Shown: positions 44,074 to 57,628, counted from the first letter of the stretch. The stretch: DNA of 64,000 bases from Desulfacinum infernum DSM 9756 (GCF_900129305.1 NZ_FQVB01000020.1:23978-87977); one strand, 5' to 3'. Notes: generated by a model from the sequence alone, not told the origin. Translations and numbers: made by a program.

Positions 44074-45045
44074 ATGACACAGGCACCGCTATCGCCGCCG
44101 TCAAACAGGCCTTCAGAAGGGTCAGCCCACCGGGCCGTGGCCGACTTTCTCGACCACGTGCGTCATGAACGGGGCCTGAGTCGCGAGACGGTCCGCGCCT
44201 ACCGAACGGACCTGGAGCGCCTCTTGGCCTTCGCGCGCGACAAAGTGCAAAGAGACCGGGACGTCCGGGTGGAGGATTTCACCGATGAGCTTCTCCACGG
44301 CTACGTGATGAGCCTTCATCAGCGGCTGGCCAAGACGAGTCAGGCCCGGGCGCTCTCCACCTGCCGCTCCTTTTTCAATTTTCTGGTGGACCGAGGCGAC
44401 CTGCCCCTGAATCCCTTGCGCGCCGTTAGCTCCCCCAAGCTGCCGTCCACGGTTCCGGGGTTTCTCAATGTGGACGATATGGTGCGCTTTCTCGATCAAC
44501 TGGAAAGGAACGCCAAGGCACCCGGCGCCCCTTGGACCCATGCCAGGGACTGGGCGCTCATGGAAACCCTGTATTCCACCGGCCTTCGGGTCGGTGAACT
44601 GGTCCGCCTCGATCGCCACTCCGTCGATCCCGTTCGGGGACTGGTGCGCACCCTGGGCAAGGGCTCCAAGGAACGGGTGGTTCCCATCGGGTCCAAGGCC
44701 TTGGAAGCCCTGCGCAGGTACCTGACTTCGAGGGACCGCACGGTGCGCCGGGGAGATGCCCAGGCTCTCTTCGTGAACACCCGGGGCGGACGCCTGACAG
44801 ACCGCTCCGTGCGTCGAATCCTCAAGGCCCGACTTCAGCAAGCCGGCCTGTGGCAGCCCCTGAGCCCCCACGGTCTTCGGCACAGCTTCGCCACGCACCT
44901 GCTCAGCTCGGGCGCCGATCTTCGAAGTATCCAGGAGATGCTGGGCCATGCCAGCCTGTCCACCACCCAGCGCTACACCAAGGTTCACCTGGACCAGCTC
45001 ATGAGCGTCTACGATGAGGCCCACCCCCGCAGCCGCAAGCGCTAA
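44074..45045 (+). CDS. xerC: Tyrosine recombinase XerC
   Basis: The 323-residue recombinase resolves chromosome dimers at dif. The N-terminal SAM-like domain ([20 protein letters not shown]) precedes the catalytic domain with Arg in [12 protein letters not shown], Lys in [12 protein letters not shown], HxxR in [20 protein letters not shown], His in [13 protein letters not shown] and the Tyr nucleophile in the same segment. It stands at the head of xerC-hslV-hslU, a gene order also known from Bacillus. The start is by similarity; a near-upstream RBS is lacking. Confidence 0.93.
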   Translation: MTQAPLSPPSNRPSEGSAHRAVADFLDHVRHERGLSRETVRAYRTDLERLLAFARDKVQRDRDVRVEDFTDELLHGYVMSLHQRLAKTSQARALSTCRSFFNFLVDRGDLPLNPLRAVSSPKLPSTVPGFLNVDDMVRFLDQLERNAKAPGAPWTHARDWALMETLYSTGLRVGELVRLDRHSVDPVRGLVRTLGKGSKERVVPIGSKALEALRRYLTSRDRTVRRGDAQALFVNTRGGRLTDRSVRRILKARLQQAGLWQPLSPHGLRHSFATHLLSSGADLRSIQEMLGHASLSTTQRYTKVHLDQLMSVYDEAHPRSRKR

Positions 45046-45077
45046 CACACCCCCTTGATTTATTGGAGGAACTTCGT

Positions 45078-45635
45078 ATGTCCCTTTCCTTGCAGCCCGC
45101 GTCATCTTCCATTCGCAGCACCACCGTCCTGGTGGTGCGAAGGGACGGCCGCGTGGTCATGGCCGGTGACGGCCAGGTGACCTTCGGCGACACGGTCATG
45201 AAGCACCAGGCCCGCAAGGTGCGCAAGATGTTCCACGGAAGCATCCTGGCGGGTTTCGCCGGCGCCACGGCCGACGCCTTTACCCTCTTCGAGCGCCTGG
45301 AGTCCAAGCTGGAGCAGTACAGCGGCAATCTGACCCGGGCCGCCGTGGAGCTGGCCAAGGACTGGAGAACGGACCGGGCGCTCCGGCGCCTGGAGGCGCT
45401 CCTTATTGCGGCGGACGCTTCCCAGACCCTCATCCTGAGCGGAACCGGGGATGTGATCGAGCCGGACGAAGCGGTGGCCGCCGTGGGCTCAGGGGCCCCC
45501 TACGCCCTGGCGGCCGCCCGGGCCTTGATCGCCCACACCCCCATGGATGCACGCCGCGTGGCCGAAGAATCCATGCGGATCGCCGCTTCCATCTGCATCT
45601 ATACCAACGATGTCTTCACGCTGGAGGAGTTGTGA
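45078..45635 (+). CDS. hslV: HslV protease (ClpQ), with 14-residue leader
   Basis: The 185-residue protein is the proteolytic subunit of HslUV. The catalytic [20 protein letters not shown] begins at residue 15, so Thr15 would become the N-terminal nucleophile after removal of a 14-residue leader; E. coli HslV has only the initiator Met before it. The rest ([33 protein letters not shown], [10 protein letters not shown]) is normal. AGGA precedes the ATG. Four nt separate it from hslU, whose RBS overlaps the hslV end. Confidence 0.93.
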   Translation: MSLSLQPASSSIRSTTVLVVRRDGRVVMAGDGQVTFGDTVMKHQARKVRKMFHGSILAGFAGATADAFTLFERLESKLEQYSGNLTRAAVELAKDWRTDRALRRLEALLIAADASQTLILSGTGDVIEPDEAVAAVGSGAPYALAAARALIAHTPMDARRVAEESMRIAASICIYTNDVFTLEEL

Positions 45636-45639
45636 TCCC

Positions 45640-47016
45640 ATGCAACAACCGTTGACGCCGGCAGAGATCGTCCGGGAATTGGACAAGTTCATCATCGGTC
45701 AGAAGGAAGCCAAGCGCATGGTGGCCATCGCGCTTCGGAACCGATGGCGCCGCCAGCAGGTGCCCGAGCACCTGCGCGATGAGATCGCTCCCAAGAACAT
45801 CATCATGATCGGGCCCACCGGCGTGGGCAAAACGGAGATTGCCCGCCGCCTGGCCCGCCTCGCCCAATCTCCGTTCCTCAAGGTGGAAGCGAGCAAGTTC
45901 ACAGAGGTGGGCTATGTGGGGCGGGACGTGGAATCCATGATCCGGGACCTCACGGAACTGGCGGTCAACATGGTGCGCTCCGAGGAACTGGAAGCCGTAC
46001 GATTGAAGGCCGAGGAACTGGCGGAAGAAAAGCTTCTGGACATTCTGCTCCCGCCCATGCGCCGCTCAGGCCCCGCTCAACCCCGCCAGCTGGAGGGACC
46101 CGAGGCCCGGGCCGCCCAGGAAGAGGCTCAGAGGGCCGACGCCACCCGGGAGAAGCTCCGAAACCTCCTGCGCCAGGGCGCCCTGGACGACCGCTACGTG
46201 GAACTGGAGGTGGAAGACCGAAGCGTGCCCATGATCGACATCTTCGCCGGGGCCGGCATGGAGGAGATGGACTTCAATTTCCGCGAGATGCTCAGCTCCA
46301 TGCTGCCCAAGCGCACCAAGCGGCGCAAGGTGAAGATCCCCGAAGCCCGGGAGCTTCTCATCGAACAGGAATCCCAGCGCCTCATCGACATGGAAAAGGT
46401 CATCAAGCAGGCCCTGGAACGGGTGGAACATTCCGGGATCATCTTCCTGGACGAAATCGACAAGATCGCCGGCCGGGAAGGCACCCACGGCCCTGACGTT
46501 TCCCGGGAAGGCGTGCAGCGGGATCTTCTGCCCATCGTGGAGGGCTCCACCGTGAACACCAAGTACGGCATGGTGAAAACGGATCACATTCTCTTTATCG
46601 CCAGCGGCGCCTTCCACGTGGCCAAGCCCTCGGACCTGATTCCCGAATTGCAAGGCCGATTCCCTATCCGAGTGGAACTGAATTCCCTCACCCGGGAGGA
46701 TTTCGTTCGAATCCTCAAGGAGCCGGAAAACGCCCTCATCGCCCAATACAAGGCCCTGCTGGCTACCGAGGAGGTGGAGCTGGTCTTCGAGGACGAGGCC
46801 ATCGAGGAGATCGCCCAGATCGCCTACGAGGTGAACTCCCGGGCGGAAAACATCGGCGCCCGGCGCCTCCACACGGTCATGGAAAAGCTCCTTTCGGACG
46901 TCTCCTTCAACGCGCCGGACCTGAAGGGCCAGACCATACGGATCACCCGCCGGTACGTGCGGGAAACCCTGAGCGAGATCATCCAGGACGAAGATCTGAG
47001 TCGCTACATTCTGTGA
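45640..47016 (+). CDS. hslU: HslU (ClpY) AAA+ unfoldase
   Basis: The 458-residue ATPase feeds HslV. It shows the start [20 protein letters not shown], Walker [16 protein letters not shown], the [14 protein letters not shown] pore loop, an I-domain insertion (about residues 110-250), Walker [15 protein letters not shown] and the C-terminal EDLSRYIL, matching the HslU tail that docks in HslV. It follows hslV directly, with GGAGGAG in the hslV end as RBS. Confidence 0.96.
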   Translation: MQQPLTPAEIVRELDKFIIGQKEAKRMVAIALRNRWRRQQVPEHLRDEIAPKNIIMIGPTGVGKTEIARRLARLAQSPFLKVEASKFTEVGYVGRDVESMIRDLTELAVNMVRSEELEAVRLKAEELAEEKLLDILLPPMRRSGPAQPRQLEGPEARAAQEEAQRADATREKLRNLLRQGALDDRYVELEVEDRSVPMIDIFAGAGMEEMDFNFREMLSSMLPKRTKRRKVKIPEARELLIEQESQRLIDMEKVIKQALERVEHSGIIFLDEIDKIAGREGTHGPDVSREGVQRDLLPIVEGSTVNTKYGMVKTDHILFIASGAFHVAKPSDLIPELQGRFPIRVELNSLTREDFVRILKEPENALIAQYKALLATEEVELVFEDEAIEEIAQIAYEVNSRAENIGARRLHTVMEKLLSDVSFNAPDLKGQTIRITRRYVRETLSEIIQDEDLSRYIL

Positions 47017-49144
<2,128 letters not shown>

Positions 49145-49148
<4 letters not shown>

Positions 49149-50068
49149 AAAGGGACTTTTTGAGCCTCTGGGATGTGAACGCCGATGAGTTGAACCACCT
49201 TCTGGACCTGGCCGGGCGACTCAAGGCGGAATGGGCCGCCGGGACCCTTCGGCCCGTCCTGCAGCAGAAGACCCTGGGAATGATCTTCTCCAAGCCTTCC
49301 ACCCGAACCCGGGTCTCCTTCGAAGCCGCCATGCATCGCCTGGGGGGCAACTGCACGTTCATGAGCGTCCAGGACACCCAGATTTCCCGCGCGGAGCCCC
49401 TTTCCGACACCGCCCGCGTGCTGTCCCGGTATATCCATGCGCTGGTGGTGCGCACCTATGCCCAGGAAGAAGTGGAAACCCTGGCCCAATATGCTTCCAT
49501 CCCCGTGATCAACGGGTTGACGGACCTGTATCATCCGTGTCAGGTCCTGAGTGATCTGTTGACCATCCGGGAAAAGAGGGGCTCCCTGGACGGCATGGTG
49601 GTGGCATGGATCGGGGACGGCAACAACATGGCCCATTCCTGGATCAACGCCTCCGCCCGCCTGGGATTCCGTCTGAACATCGCCTGTCCTGAAGGATACT
49701 GGCCCAGCGCACGGGTGATCGAACGGGCCCGGACGGAAGGAGCGGCCCCGATCCGGCTCTTCGACGATCCCCGACAGGCCGTGGAAGAAGCCGATGTGAT
49801 CAACACGGACGTCTGGGCCAGCATGGGCCAGGAATCGGAAGCCGCAACCCGACGGGCGCTCTTTCAGCCCTTTCAGGTCAACCGGGAGCTTCTCCGATAC
49901 GCCCCAAGCCATGCCATGGTGCTCCATTGTCTGCCGGCCCACCGCGGAGAAGAGATCACGGAAGAGGTTCTCGAAGGGCCGCAGTCGGTAGTCTTCGACC
50001 AGGCGGAAAACCGCCTGCACGCTCAGGCCGCCCTGCTCTATTGGCTTCTGGTGGAGACAACGGCGTAA
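49145..50068 (+). CDS. argF: Ornithine carbamoyltransferase
   Basis: The 307-residue enzyme carries the carbamoyl-phosphate motif KPSTRTRVSFEAAMHRLGG, HALVVRTYAQEEVETLAQYA, HPCQVLSDLLTI and the ornithine-binding HCLPAHRGEEIT. It makes citrulline. Start ATG at 49145 overlaps the argD stop by ATGA. Confidence 0.96.
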
Positions 50069-50125
50069 CCCCATCCAGTGATGGGAGATGCCCCATGGCC
50101 TACCCGGTGCCCCAACGCTCTTGTG

Positions 50126-50141
50126 CAGCCCTGAAGGGCTG
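50126..50141. repeat. Palindrome-A hairpin in argF-argG gap
   Basis: CAGCCC-TGAA-GGGCTG with GGCTACGAAAAAAGCG downstream, like 59930-59957 (copy A3). Confidence 0.6.
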
Positions 50142-50239
50142 GGCTACGAAAAAAGCGGTCAGCTCCGGCGTTTTTGGGCAAGCTCTCCGTCAGCCCATGG
50201 GCGAGAGGCGGTGAACATGTGGCGCCCGCGCGGATCCGC

Positions 50240-50269
50240 TTGCCAAAACGGCCGGCCATCCGCTACAGT
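50240..50269 (+). promoter_or_regulatory. Putative argG promoter
   Basis: TTGCCA (50240-50245, 5 of 6) and TACAGT (50264-50269, 4 of 6), 18 nt apart, ahead of argG. Confidence 0.4.
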
Positions 50270-50334
50270 CACGCTTTTCAATCACCGTCATGGATCGTTT
50301 GGAACCTGGGAACCGCGAGGAGAATCGAAAGATC

Positions 50335-51546
50335 ATGGACGTCAAGAAAGTGGTTTTGGCCTATTCGGGCGGATTGGACACTTCCATCATCCTCAAGTGG
50401 CTCATCGAGACGTACCAGTGCGAGGTGGTGGCTTTTGCCGCCGATCTGGGACAGGGAGAAGACCTGAGCGGCATCGAGGAAAAGGCCCTGAAAACCGGCG
50501 CCGTCAAAGCCCGGGTGGAAGACCTCAAGGAGGAATTCGTTCGGGATTTCGTCTTTCCCGCCTTCCGGGCCAACGTCATCTACGAAGGCCAGTACCTGTT
50601 GGGTACGTCCATCGCCCGGCCGCTCATCGCCAAAAAACAGGTGGAAATCGCCCGGGAGGAAGGTGCGGATGCGGTGAGCCACGGCGCCACCGGCAAAGGC
50701 AACGACCAGGTGCGCTTTGAACTGACCTATATGGCCCTGGACCCTTCCCTCAAGGTGATCGCCCCTTGGCGGGAATGGAATCTCAAATCGCGGAAAGCCC
50801 TGCTGGATTTCGCCCACCGGCACGGCATTCCCGTCCCGGTGACCAAGGAAAAGCCCTATAGCTGCGATGCCAATCTGCTGCACATCAGCTACGAAGGCGG
50901 GATCCTGGAAGATCCCTGGAACGAGCCGGACCCGTCCATGTTCACCCTGACCGTGGATCCCGAAAAAGCGCCGGACAAGCCGGAAACCATCGAAATCGAC
51001 TTCGAAAGAGGTGATCCCGTGGCCGTGAATGGGGAGCGGCTCAGCCCGGCTGCGCTCCTGGCACGGCTGAACGAGATCGGAGGCCGAAACGGGGTGGGAC
51101 GGGCCGACGTGGTGGAAAGCCGCTTCGTGGGCATGAAATCCCGGGGCGTGTACGAAACCCCCGGCGGCACCATCCTTCGCATCGCCCACCGCGCCATGGA
51201 ATCCATCACCATGGACCGGGAAGTCATGTTCCTGCGCGATTCCCTCATTCCCCAATACGCCAAGCTCATTTACAATGGATTCTGGTATGCGCCGGAACGC
51301 GTAGCCCTGCAGAGCCTCATCGACACCTCCCAACAGACCGTTTCCGGGACCGTGCGGGTCAAGGTCTACAAGGGCCACTGCATGGTTACCGGGCGGAAGT
51401 CGGATCAATCTTTGTACGATCCCGACATGGCCACGTTTGAGGAGGACGATGTCTACGAGCAGAGCGACGCCACCGGCTTCATCCGGCTGCAGGGGCTGCG
51501 CCTGCGCATTCTATCCCTGATCCGGGAGCGTCGGAAGAAGTCGTGA
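50335..51546 (+). CDS. argG: Argininosuccinate synthase
   Basis: Joins citrulline and aspartate using ATP. The 403-residue protein has the P-loop [60 protein letters not shown] and [23 protein letters not shown] at 50335 ([13 protein letters not shown]) with GAGGAG upstream is preferred over 50290. It is separated from argF by a 266-nt gap with its own likely promoter. Confidence 0.96.
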   Translation: MDVKKVVLAYSGGLDTSIILKWLIETYQCEVVAFAADLGQGEDLSGIEEKALKTGAVKARVEDLKEEFVRDFVFPAFRANVIYEGQYLLGTSIARPLIAKKQVEIAREEGADAVSHGATGKGNDQVRFELTYMALDPSLKVIAPWREWNLKSRKALLDFAHRHGIPVPVTKEKPYSCDANLLHISYEGGILEDPWNEPDPSMFTLTVDPEKAPDKPETIEIDFERGDPVAVNGERLSPAALLARLNEIGGRNGVGRADVVESRFVGMKSRGVYETPGGTILRIAHRAMESITMDREVMFLRDSLIPQYAKLIYNGFWYAPERVALQSLIDTSQQTVSGTVRVKVYKGHCMVTGRKSDQSLYDPDMATFEEDDVYEQSDATGFIRLQGLRLRILSLIRERRKKS

Positions 51547-51920
51547 TCCCCGCGCGATTACCGGGCGGGGGTGACCCCACCCTACCCAGGGGGCCAATGC
51601 GTTTTGCAGGGCCGAGCTTTACGCCTGCCCTTGAGGACCGGACCCTGAGAGACAATCGTCCAATTCAGGTGGCGTTTTGAAACACAGGAACCAGGATGGG
51701 GGCTTTAGGCCCGCGATAAAGGGCCATCGGGAGCCCGGAAGGGACGGGCGGTAACTGATAGCCTGTCCGACGAACGGGGGCATTTGGCAGCCCTGAAAGC
51801 TGCGCTACCACAAGAGCGATGCCCCCCGGACGCATCGGAGCAGATCCTGGGCCCCTGTCGGCATTCGGACCTTTTCAACAGGATTGAAGACCCGTCGTCC
51901 CGCACCCAGGAGTCGCATTC
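51547..51920. repeat. Repeat-bearing gap between argG and argH
   Basis: Positions 51559-51636 are a decayed copy of the GC composite repeat (CGGGCGGGGGTGACCCC, then GAGCTTTACGCCTGCCC), and 51650-51670 keeps ACAATCGTCCAATTCAGG seen also after the copy at 22476. GCAGC/GCTGC at about 51787-51802 is a degraded palindrome-A copy. No gene recognised. Confidence 0.55.
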
Positions 51921-53339
51921 ATGTCGGAAAAGCTATGGCAAGGCCGGTTTGAACAGCCAACGGACAAGATGGTGGAAGAATACACGGCCTCCATCCATTT
52001 CGATTCGCGCCTCTACCGTTATGACATTGAAGGAAGCATCGCCCACTGCCGGATGCTGGCGGACTGCGGCATCATCTCCCACGAAGAGGCATCGCAGATC
52101 ATCCAGGGCCTGGGGGAGATCCTGCGGGAAATCGAACGCGGGGAATTGACCCTCGAGTCCTCGCAGGAAGACATCCACATGGCCGTGGAGCAGCGGCTCA
52201 TGCAAAAGATCGGCGAGGTGGGAGGAAAGCTCCACACGGCCCGCAGCCGCAACGACCAGATCGCCCTGGACACTCGGCTCTACATGCGGGACGTCCTGCT
52301 TCAATGCCGGCGACTGTTGCTGGAGGTGATGGCCGCACTCACCGACCTGGCGGAAAAGAACCTGCACGTCATTCTGCCGGGCTTCACCCATCTTCAGCAT
52401 GCCCAGCCGGTGCTCCTGGCGCACCATCTCATGGCCTACTGTGAGATGTTTTCGCGGGACGAAGAACGCATGGCCCAGTGCTATGCCCGCACCAACGTGT
52501 TGCCCCTGGGAAGCGCCGCGCTGGCCGGAACCACCTTTCCCATCGACATGGAGCGAACCGCCCGCTATCTGGGGTTTCCGCGTGTCGTACGAAACAGCAT
52601 GGACGCCGTAAGCGACCGCGACTACCTCATCGAATTCTGTGCGGCAGCGGCTCTGACCATGATGCACGTGAGTCGGTTGTCCGAGGAGCTGGTGCTGTGG
52701 ACGACACCGGAATTCGATTTCGTGGAAATCAGCGACGCCTTCTGCACGGGCTCCAGCATCATGCCGCAGAAGAAAAATCCGGACGTACCGGAGCTCATGC
52801 GGGGAAAGACCGGTCGGGTTTACGGCAATCTCATGGCCCTGCTCACCCTGACCAAGGGTCTGCCACTCACCTACAACCGTGATCTCCAGGAAGACAAGGA
52901 ACCCGTCTTCGATACGGCCGACACGCTGCTGGCCACCTTGGCGGTACTGAACAAGATGTTGCCCGCCCTTCGGTTCCATGAGGAGAAGATGGCCGAGGCG
53001 GCCGCCCGGAGTTTTGCGTTGGCCACCGACGTGGCCGATTATCTCGTGCTCAAGGGGGTTCCCTTTCGAAAGGCCCATCATGTGGTGGGTCAGCTGGTCA
53101 GCTACTGCATCCGGGAGGGCAAGGACCTTTCGGAATGCACCCTGGAAGAGTTCAGAAAGTTTCACAAGTCCCTGGAAGAGGACATCTTCGAGCTTCTGGA
53201 CATTCGTGCCGCCGTGGACCGGCGCCGATCCCTGGGCGGAACCTCCACCGAAAGGGTCCGGGAGGCCCTGGAGTCCATGCGAGCGGAGATCGCGGTTCGA
53301 ACCAAGGCCGTGGAACGGGACGTTCCGGCCGTACCCTGA
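51921..53339 (+). CDS. argH: Argininosuccinate lyase
   Basis: Final step of arginine synthesis, releasing fumarate. The 472-residue protein shows KLWQGRFEQPTDKMVEEYTA, KIGEVGGKLHTARSRNDQIA, PGFTHLQHAQPVLLAHHLMA and the fumarase-superfamily signature GSSIMPQKKNPDVPELMRGK. AGGAG is upstream of the ATG. argB-argD-argF-argG-argH thus lie together in pathway-like order; argC and argJ/argA are not here. Confidence 0.97.
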   Translation: MSEKLWQGRFEQPTDKMVEEYTASIHFDSRLYRYDIEGSIAHCRMLADCGIISHEEASQIIQGLGEILREIERGELTLESSQEDIHMAVEQRLMQKIGEVGGKLHTARSRNDQIALDTRLYMRDVLLQCRRLLLEVMAALTDLAEKNLHVILPGFTHLQHAQPVLLAHHLMAYCEMFSRDEERMAQCYARTNVLPLGSAALAGTTFPIDMERTARYLGFPRVVRNSMDAVSDRDYLIEFCAAAALTMMHVSRLSEELVLWTTPEFDFVEISDAFCTGSSIMPQKKNPDVPELMRGKTGRVYGNLMALLTLTKGLPLTYNRDLQEDKEPVFDTADTLLATLAVLNKMLPALRFHEEKMAEAAARSFALATDVADYLVLKGVPFRKAHHVVGQLVSYCIREGKDLSECTLEEFRKFHKSLEEDIFELLDIRAAVDRRRSLGGTSTERVREALESMRAEIAVRTKAVERDVPAVP

Positions 53340-53447
53340 TGGGATGGAAAACCTCCGATGAAGGCGCCCAAGCGCCCATGGTAATGAGCGGAAAGCGAGA
53401 GCGGTCAACCTATCACGAGCGCGAAGAAGGGGAATCAAGGCCTGTCA

Positions 53448-54548
53448 ATGATCAGTCAAATCCAGAATACGGGAATCTGCTCTTTTGGATGCCGGGGTGG
53501 CACGGCGGGAGTCGCCGCGTTGCTGTGCCTGGTGGCCCTCACCACATTGGCGTCGTGCGGAAGAAAGACCCCGCCCAAACCGGTGACACCGGAGGCCCCA
53601 CCGCGGGTGACGAACATTCAGGCGGACGTGGAGGGTCAAACGGTCGAGCTCCGCTGGGAAATTCCCGACCGCCTCCGAAAGACCGCCCCCGGAGAATACA
53701 CCTTTGTGGTGCAGCGCGAGGAGACCGACGCGGCAGCGGCCGAATGCGCCGAATGCCCGCCCGCCAATGTACGATCCCTGGTCCGGATCGATCCCGCCGG
53801 CACGGGCCCTTGGCACGTGGAGGGTTCCCGGATAACCTGGAAGGACACGCCTTCGGAAGGGGCGACTGCACTTCGATATTGGATCGGCATCCTCGGCCCG
53901 GAAGAATCGATGATTTCCCTTTCGTCTCCCGTGCGGATCTTGATGCGCGAACCCCCGGCTGCGCTCAAGAACGTGCGGGGTGTGGCGGAACCCCGGGGAA
54001 TCCTGGTCCGATGGGAGGCCCCCTCCGGCAAGCAAGTCCCCGGGGAGACCTCCACCCTTTTTTCCGTGGAAAGGCGCGAGGCGGGAGGATCCTGGAAGCC
54101 GGCCTCCCCGGAACCCATTCAGGGAAACAGCTTTCTCGATACCGGTGTGCTTCCGGAAGGCATGTATGAATATCGCGTCCGCCCCTTCGTGACGGTGCTG
54201 GACGCCCGAATCCACGGGCCCTGGGCCCCATCCGAGCCCGTGAAGGCTCCCCCGAAGATCACCCCTCCGCCTCCCGAATCGGTGTGGGCCATTCCCACGG
54301 AGAAGGCCCTGGAAATTTACTGGACGGAGTCCCTGGTGCCCGTGGAAGGCTATCATGTTTACCGAAAGGACGGCGAAACCATCACCAGGCTGACGGTTGC
54401 CCCCATCGCCGCCCCTCCGTATGCGGACACCAAAGCCCAACCCAACAAGGTCTACCTTTACGCCGTCTCGGCGGTCAGCGCCGATGCCCCCCATCGGGAA
54501 GGGCTGTTGTCCAAGTGGTTCGAAGTCCGAAACGTGCGGTTCCAGTAG
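53448..54548 (+). CDS. Fibronectin type III-like lipoprotein
   Basis: The 366-residue protein has a lipoprotein signal with lipobox LASC (Cys36) followed by GRKTPPKPVTP. It then has three beta-sandwich modules resembling fibronectin type III domains (QTVELRWEIPDRLRKTAPGE, GILVRWEAPSGKQVPGE, EKALEIYWTESLVPVEGYHVYR). No enzymatic motif. It is probably anchored in the envelope. The stop is TAG; 34 nt later lysA begins. A role in lysine synthesis is not implied by position alone. Confidence 0.78.
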   Translation: MISQIQNTGICSFGCRGGTAGVAALLCLVALTTLASCGRKTPPKPVTPEAPPRVTNIQADVEGQTVELRWEIPDRLRKTAPGEYTFVVQREETDAAAAECAECPPANVRSLVRIDPAGTGPWHVEGSRITWKDTPSEGATALRYWIGILGPEESMISLSSPVRILMREPPAALKNVRGVAEPRGILVRWEAPSGKQVPGETSTLFSVERREAGGSWKPASPEPIQGNSFLDTGVLPEGMYEYRVRPFVTVLDARIHGPWAPSEPVKAPPKITPPPPESVWAIPTEKALEIYWTESLVPVEGYHVYRKDGETITRLTVAPIAAPPYADTKAQPNKVYLYAVSAVSADAPHREGLLSKWFEVRNVRFQ

Positions 54549-54582
54549 ATTGGGAAGGTTTCGGGGAGTTTAAGGAGAAGCC

Positions 54583-55839
54583 ATGCACCATTTTCAATAT
54601 CGAAACGGACGACTGTATTGTGAAGATGTGCCCGTGGAGCACATCGCCCAGGAGGCGGGGACCCCCTGTTACATCTACAGCCACGCCACCCTGCATCATC
54701 ATTTCACCGTCTTCGACGGCGCGTTCTCCCAACTGCCCCATCTGACCTGCTACTCGGTCAAGGCCAATTCGAACCTGGCGATTCTCAAGCTGTTCGGCTC
54801 GCTGGGAGGAGGCGTGGACATCGTTTCCGGGGGGGAACTCTTCCGGGCGCGCCAAGCCGGCATCCCTCCGGATCGCATCGTCTATTCGGGAGTGGGAAAG
54901 ACCCGGGAGGAGATCGACTACGCCCTTTCGGAAGACATCCTCATGTTCAACATCGAATCGTCGCAGGAACTGGAGGCCATCAGCCAACGTGCCGTCGCCC
55001 TGGGACGCCGGGCCCGGATCGCCCTCCGGGTCAACCCGGATGTGGATCCCAAGACCCATCCCTACATCACCACAGGCATGGAGAAGAACAAGTTCGGCGT
55101 GGCCATGGACGAGGCGCTGGAAAGCTACCGCCGGGCCGCGGAGCTTCCGTCCGTGGACGTGGTGGGCGTGGACTGCCACATCGGAAGCCAGCTCACGGAA
55201 GTCCAACCCTTTGTGGACGCGCTGAGAAGACTCCGTGCGCTCATTGACCGACTGGCCGAACTCGGCCTTGAAACCAGGTACCTGGATCTGGGGGGCGGGC
55301 TGGGCATTACCTACGACCGTGAACAGCCCCCGCATCCCACGGAATACGCCCGGGCCATCGTCCGGGAACTGCAAGGGCTCAACTGCACGGTGATCTTCGA
55401 ACCCGGCCGGGTGATCGTGGGCAATGCCGGCATCCTGCTCACTCGTGTCTTGTACACCAAGAAGACCCCCAAGAAACAGTTCGTGATCGTGGATGCGGGA
55501 ATGAACGATCTGATCCGCCCGAGCCTCTACGGGTCCTACCACCACATCCAACCGGTGGTTTCCGAGGACCGACCCACGGAGACCGTGGACGTGGTGGGCC
55601 CCATCTGCGAAAGCGGCGATTTTCTCGCCCGGGAAAGGGCCCTTCCCCAGGTGCAACCCGGGGAATACCTGGCCGTGATGAGCGCCGGGGCGTACGGCTT
55701 CACCATGGCGTCCAACTACAATTCCAGGCCCAAGGCGGCCGAGGTGCTGGTGCACGGCGACACCTTCCACGTGATTCGCCTTCGAGAGACGTGGGAGGAT
55801 CTGGTGAGAGCGGAGCGGATCCCCGAGTTTCTCCAATGA
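54583..55839 (+). CDS. lysA: Diaminopimelate decarboxylase
   Basis: Makes lysine from meso-diaminopimelate. The 418-residue PLP enzyme has [20 protein letters not shown] (Schiff-base Lys), [39 protein letters not shown] and the [20 protein letters not shown] active-site Cys. AAGGAG precedes the ATG. It is first in lysA-dapF-dapA-dapB-dapL. Confidence 0.97.
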   Translation: MHHFQYRNGRLYCEDVPVEHIAQEAGTPCYIYSHATLHHHFTVFDGAFSQLPHLTCYSVKANSNLAILKLFGSLGGGVDIVSGGELFRARQAGIPPDRIVYSGVGKTREEIDYALSEDILMFNIESSQELEAISQRAVALGRRARIALRVNPDVDPKTHPYITTGMEKNKFGVAMDEALESYRRAAELPSVDVVGVDCHIGSQLTEVQPFVDALRRLRALIDRLAELGLETRYLDLGGGLGITYDREQPPHPTEYARAIVRELQGLNCTVIFEPGRVIVGNAGILLTRVLYTKKTPKKQFVIVDAGMNDLIRPSLYGSYHHIQPVVSEDRPTETVDVVGPICESGDFLARERALPQVQPGEYLAVMSAGAYGFTMASNYNSRPKAAEVLVHGDTFHVIRLRETWEDLVRAERIPEFLQ

Positions 55840-55855
55840 ACCCGGAGAGGTATGC

Positions 55856-56698
55856 ATGGAACCCATCGCCTTTCACAAAATGACCGGATCGGGAAACGAT
55901 TTCATCGTCATCGACAATCGCAGCGGCTCGTTTACCACCGACGATGAAGACTGCCGGGACTTCGTCCGCAAGGTATGCCGCCGGAAGCTTTCGGCCGGAG
56001 CCGACGGGGTCATCTTCATCGAAGACGACCCGGAATGCGACTTTCGGTGGCGGTTCTACAATGCCGACGGGAGTGAGGCGGAAATGTGCGGCAACGGAGC
56101 GCGCTGCGCCGCCCGTTTTGCGTTTCTCACAGGCGTGGCGGAAAGCCCGGAGCTTCGGTTTCGAACCCTGGCCGGCATCATCCAGGCCCGCGTGGAAGGC
56201 ACCCGTGTGAAGGTGCAGATGACCGATCCGTTGGATTACCGAAGCGGGTTGGAACTCCAGGCGGCCGGCCGGACGATCTCCGTGGATTTCATCAACACAG
56301 GCGTCCCGCATGCGGTCTGTTTCGTCGCCGGAACAGATGAACTGGAGCGGATGGACGTGGTGGAGCTGGGCCGCGCCTTGCGTCGACACCAACAGTTTCA
56401 ACCGGCCGGCACCAACGCCAACTTCGTCGCCGTGCTGGGCCGGGACCGCATCCGCATCCGCACCTATGAGCGCGGCGTGGAGGACGAAACCCTCGCCTGC
56501 GGCACCGGATCCATTGCCGCCGCCCTCACCGCCCACGAACGCACCCTGGTGGGTTCTCCCGTACATGTGCTCACGCAGGGCGGAGAAACCCTCACCATCC
56601 ATTTCGACCGAATCGGGCCAGGGCAGTACCGGAACGTCTTCATCGAGGGAGAAGCCAGGGTCGTTTACGAAGGTCGCTTGTGGCGGGAAACCCTGTGA
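55856..56698 (+). CDS. dapF: Diaminopimelate epimerase
   Basis: Interconverts LL- and meso-diaminopimelate. The 280-residue protein shows the start FHKMTGSGNDFIVIDNRSG and the two catalytic Cys in EMCGNGARCAARF and LACGTGSIAAALTAH, one per half of its pseudo-twofold fold. GGAGAGG is upstream. Confidence 0.97.
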   Translation: MEPIAFHKMTGSGNDFIVIDNRSGSFTTDDEDCRDFVRKVCRRKLSAGADGVIFIEDDPECDFRWRFYNADGSEAEMCGNGARCAARFAFLTGVAESPELRFRTLAGIIQARVEGTRVKVQMTDPLDYRSGLELQAAGRTISVDFINTGVPHAVCFVAGTDELERMDVVELGRALRRHQQFQPAGTNANFVAVLGRDRIRIRTYERGVEDETLACGTGSIAAALTAHERTLVGSPVHVLTQGGETLTIHFDRIGPGQYRNVFIEGEARVVYEGRLWRETL

Positions 56699-56752
56699 CC
56701 GGGGCGACGCCGCGGCCGAAGCCACTCAAGAAACCGTAGAGAGGAGGTCGTT

Positions 56753-57628
56753 ATGTTTCAGGGAGCCTTTGTGGCTATCGTGACGCCCTTTCGCAACGGG
56801 GCCGTCGATGAGCCCGCCTTGCGGGACCTCATCGAGTTCCAGATCGAAAACGGCACCCACGGCATCGTCCCGTGCGGCACCACGGGAGAATCCGCCACCC
56901 TCACCCACGAAGAACACGAACGGGTGATCGAGATCACCGTCGATCAGGTCAAGGGCCGCGTTCCCGTGATCGCCGGAACCGGGTCCAACAACACGGCGGA
57001 AGCCATTCGCCTGACCAAGCACGCCAAGGAATGCGGTGCGGACGGGGCGCTCATGATCTCCCCCTACTACAACAAGCCCACCCAGGAGGGCCTTTATCAG
57101 CATTTCAAGACCGTGGCCGAGACCGTGGATCTGCCCATCATCCTTTACAACATCCCGGGCAGGACCGCCGTGAACATGGAACCGGAAACCATCGCGCGGC
57201 TCGCCCGGATCCAGAACATCGTCGGCATCAAGGAAGCCACGGGATCCATGAAGCAGATCACGGACATCATCCGACTGTGCGGGGAGGACTTCGTGGTTCT
57301 TTCCGGAGAGGACTACATCACGTTCCCGCTCATGTGTGTGGGCGGAAAAGGGGTCATCTCGGTGGTGTCCAACGTGGCCCCCCGGGACATGGCGGATCTG
57401 TGCAACCATTTCCTGCAGGGCCGGTTCCGGGAGGCGCAGGACCTTTACTACAAACTCCTGCCCCTATGCCATGCCATGTTCGTGGAGACGAACCCGGCGC
57501 CCGTCAAGACCGCCCTGAAGCTCATGGGCAAGATCGAAAGCGACCACGTGCGGCTTCCCTTGGTCCCCACCAGCGAAGCGGGGACCGCCAAGGTGCGGAA
57601 GGCCCTGGAGGATTACGGAATTCTTTGA
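56753..57628 (+). CDS. dapA: 4-hydroxy-tetrahydrodipicolinate synthase
   Basis: Condenses pyruvate with aspartate semialdehyde. The 291-residue protein has GIVPCGTTGESATLTHEEHE, ISPYYNKPTQEGLYQHFK, Tyr in ILYNIPGRTAVN and the Schiff-base Lys in VGIKEATGSMKQI. GAGGAGG precedes the ATG. Confidence 0.97.
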   Translation: MFQGAFVAIVTPFRNGAVDEPALRDLIEFQIENGTHGIVPCGTTGESATLTHEEHERVIEITVDQVKGRVPVIAGTGSNNTAEAIRLTKHAKECGADGALMISPYYNKPTQEGLYQHFKTVAETVDLPIILYNIPGRTAVNMEPETIARLARIQNIVGIKEATGSMKQITDIIRLCGEDFVVLSGEDYITFPLMCVGGKGVISVVSNVAPRDMADLCNHFLQGRFREAQDLYYKLLPLCHAMFVETNPAPVKTALKLMGKIESDHVRLPLVPTSEAGTAKVRKALEDYGIL

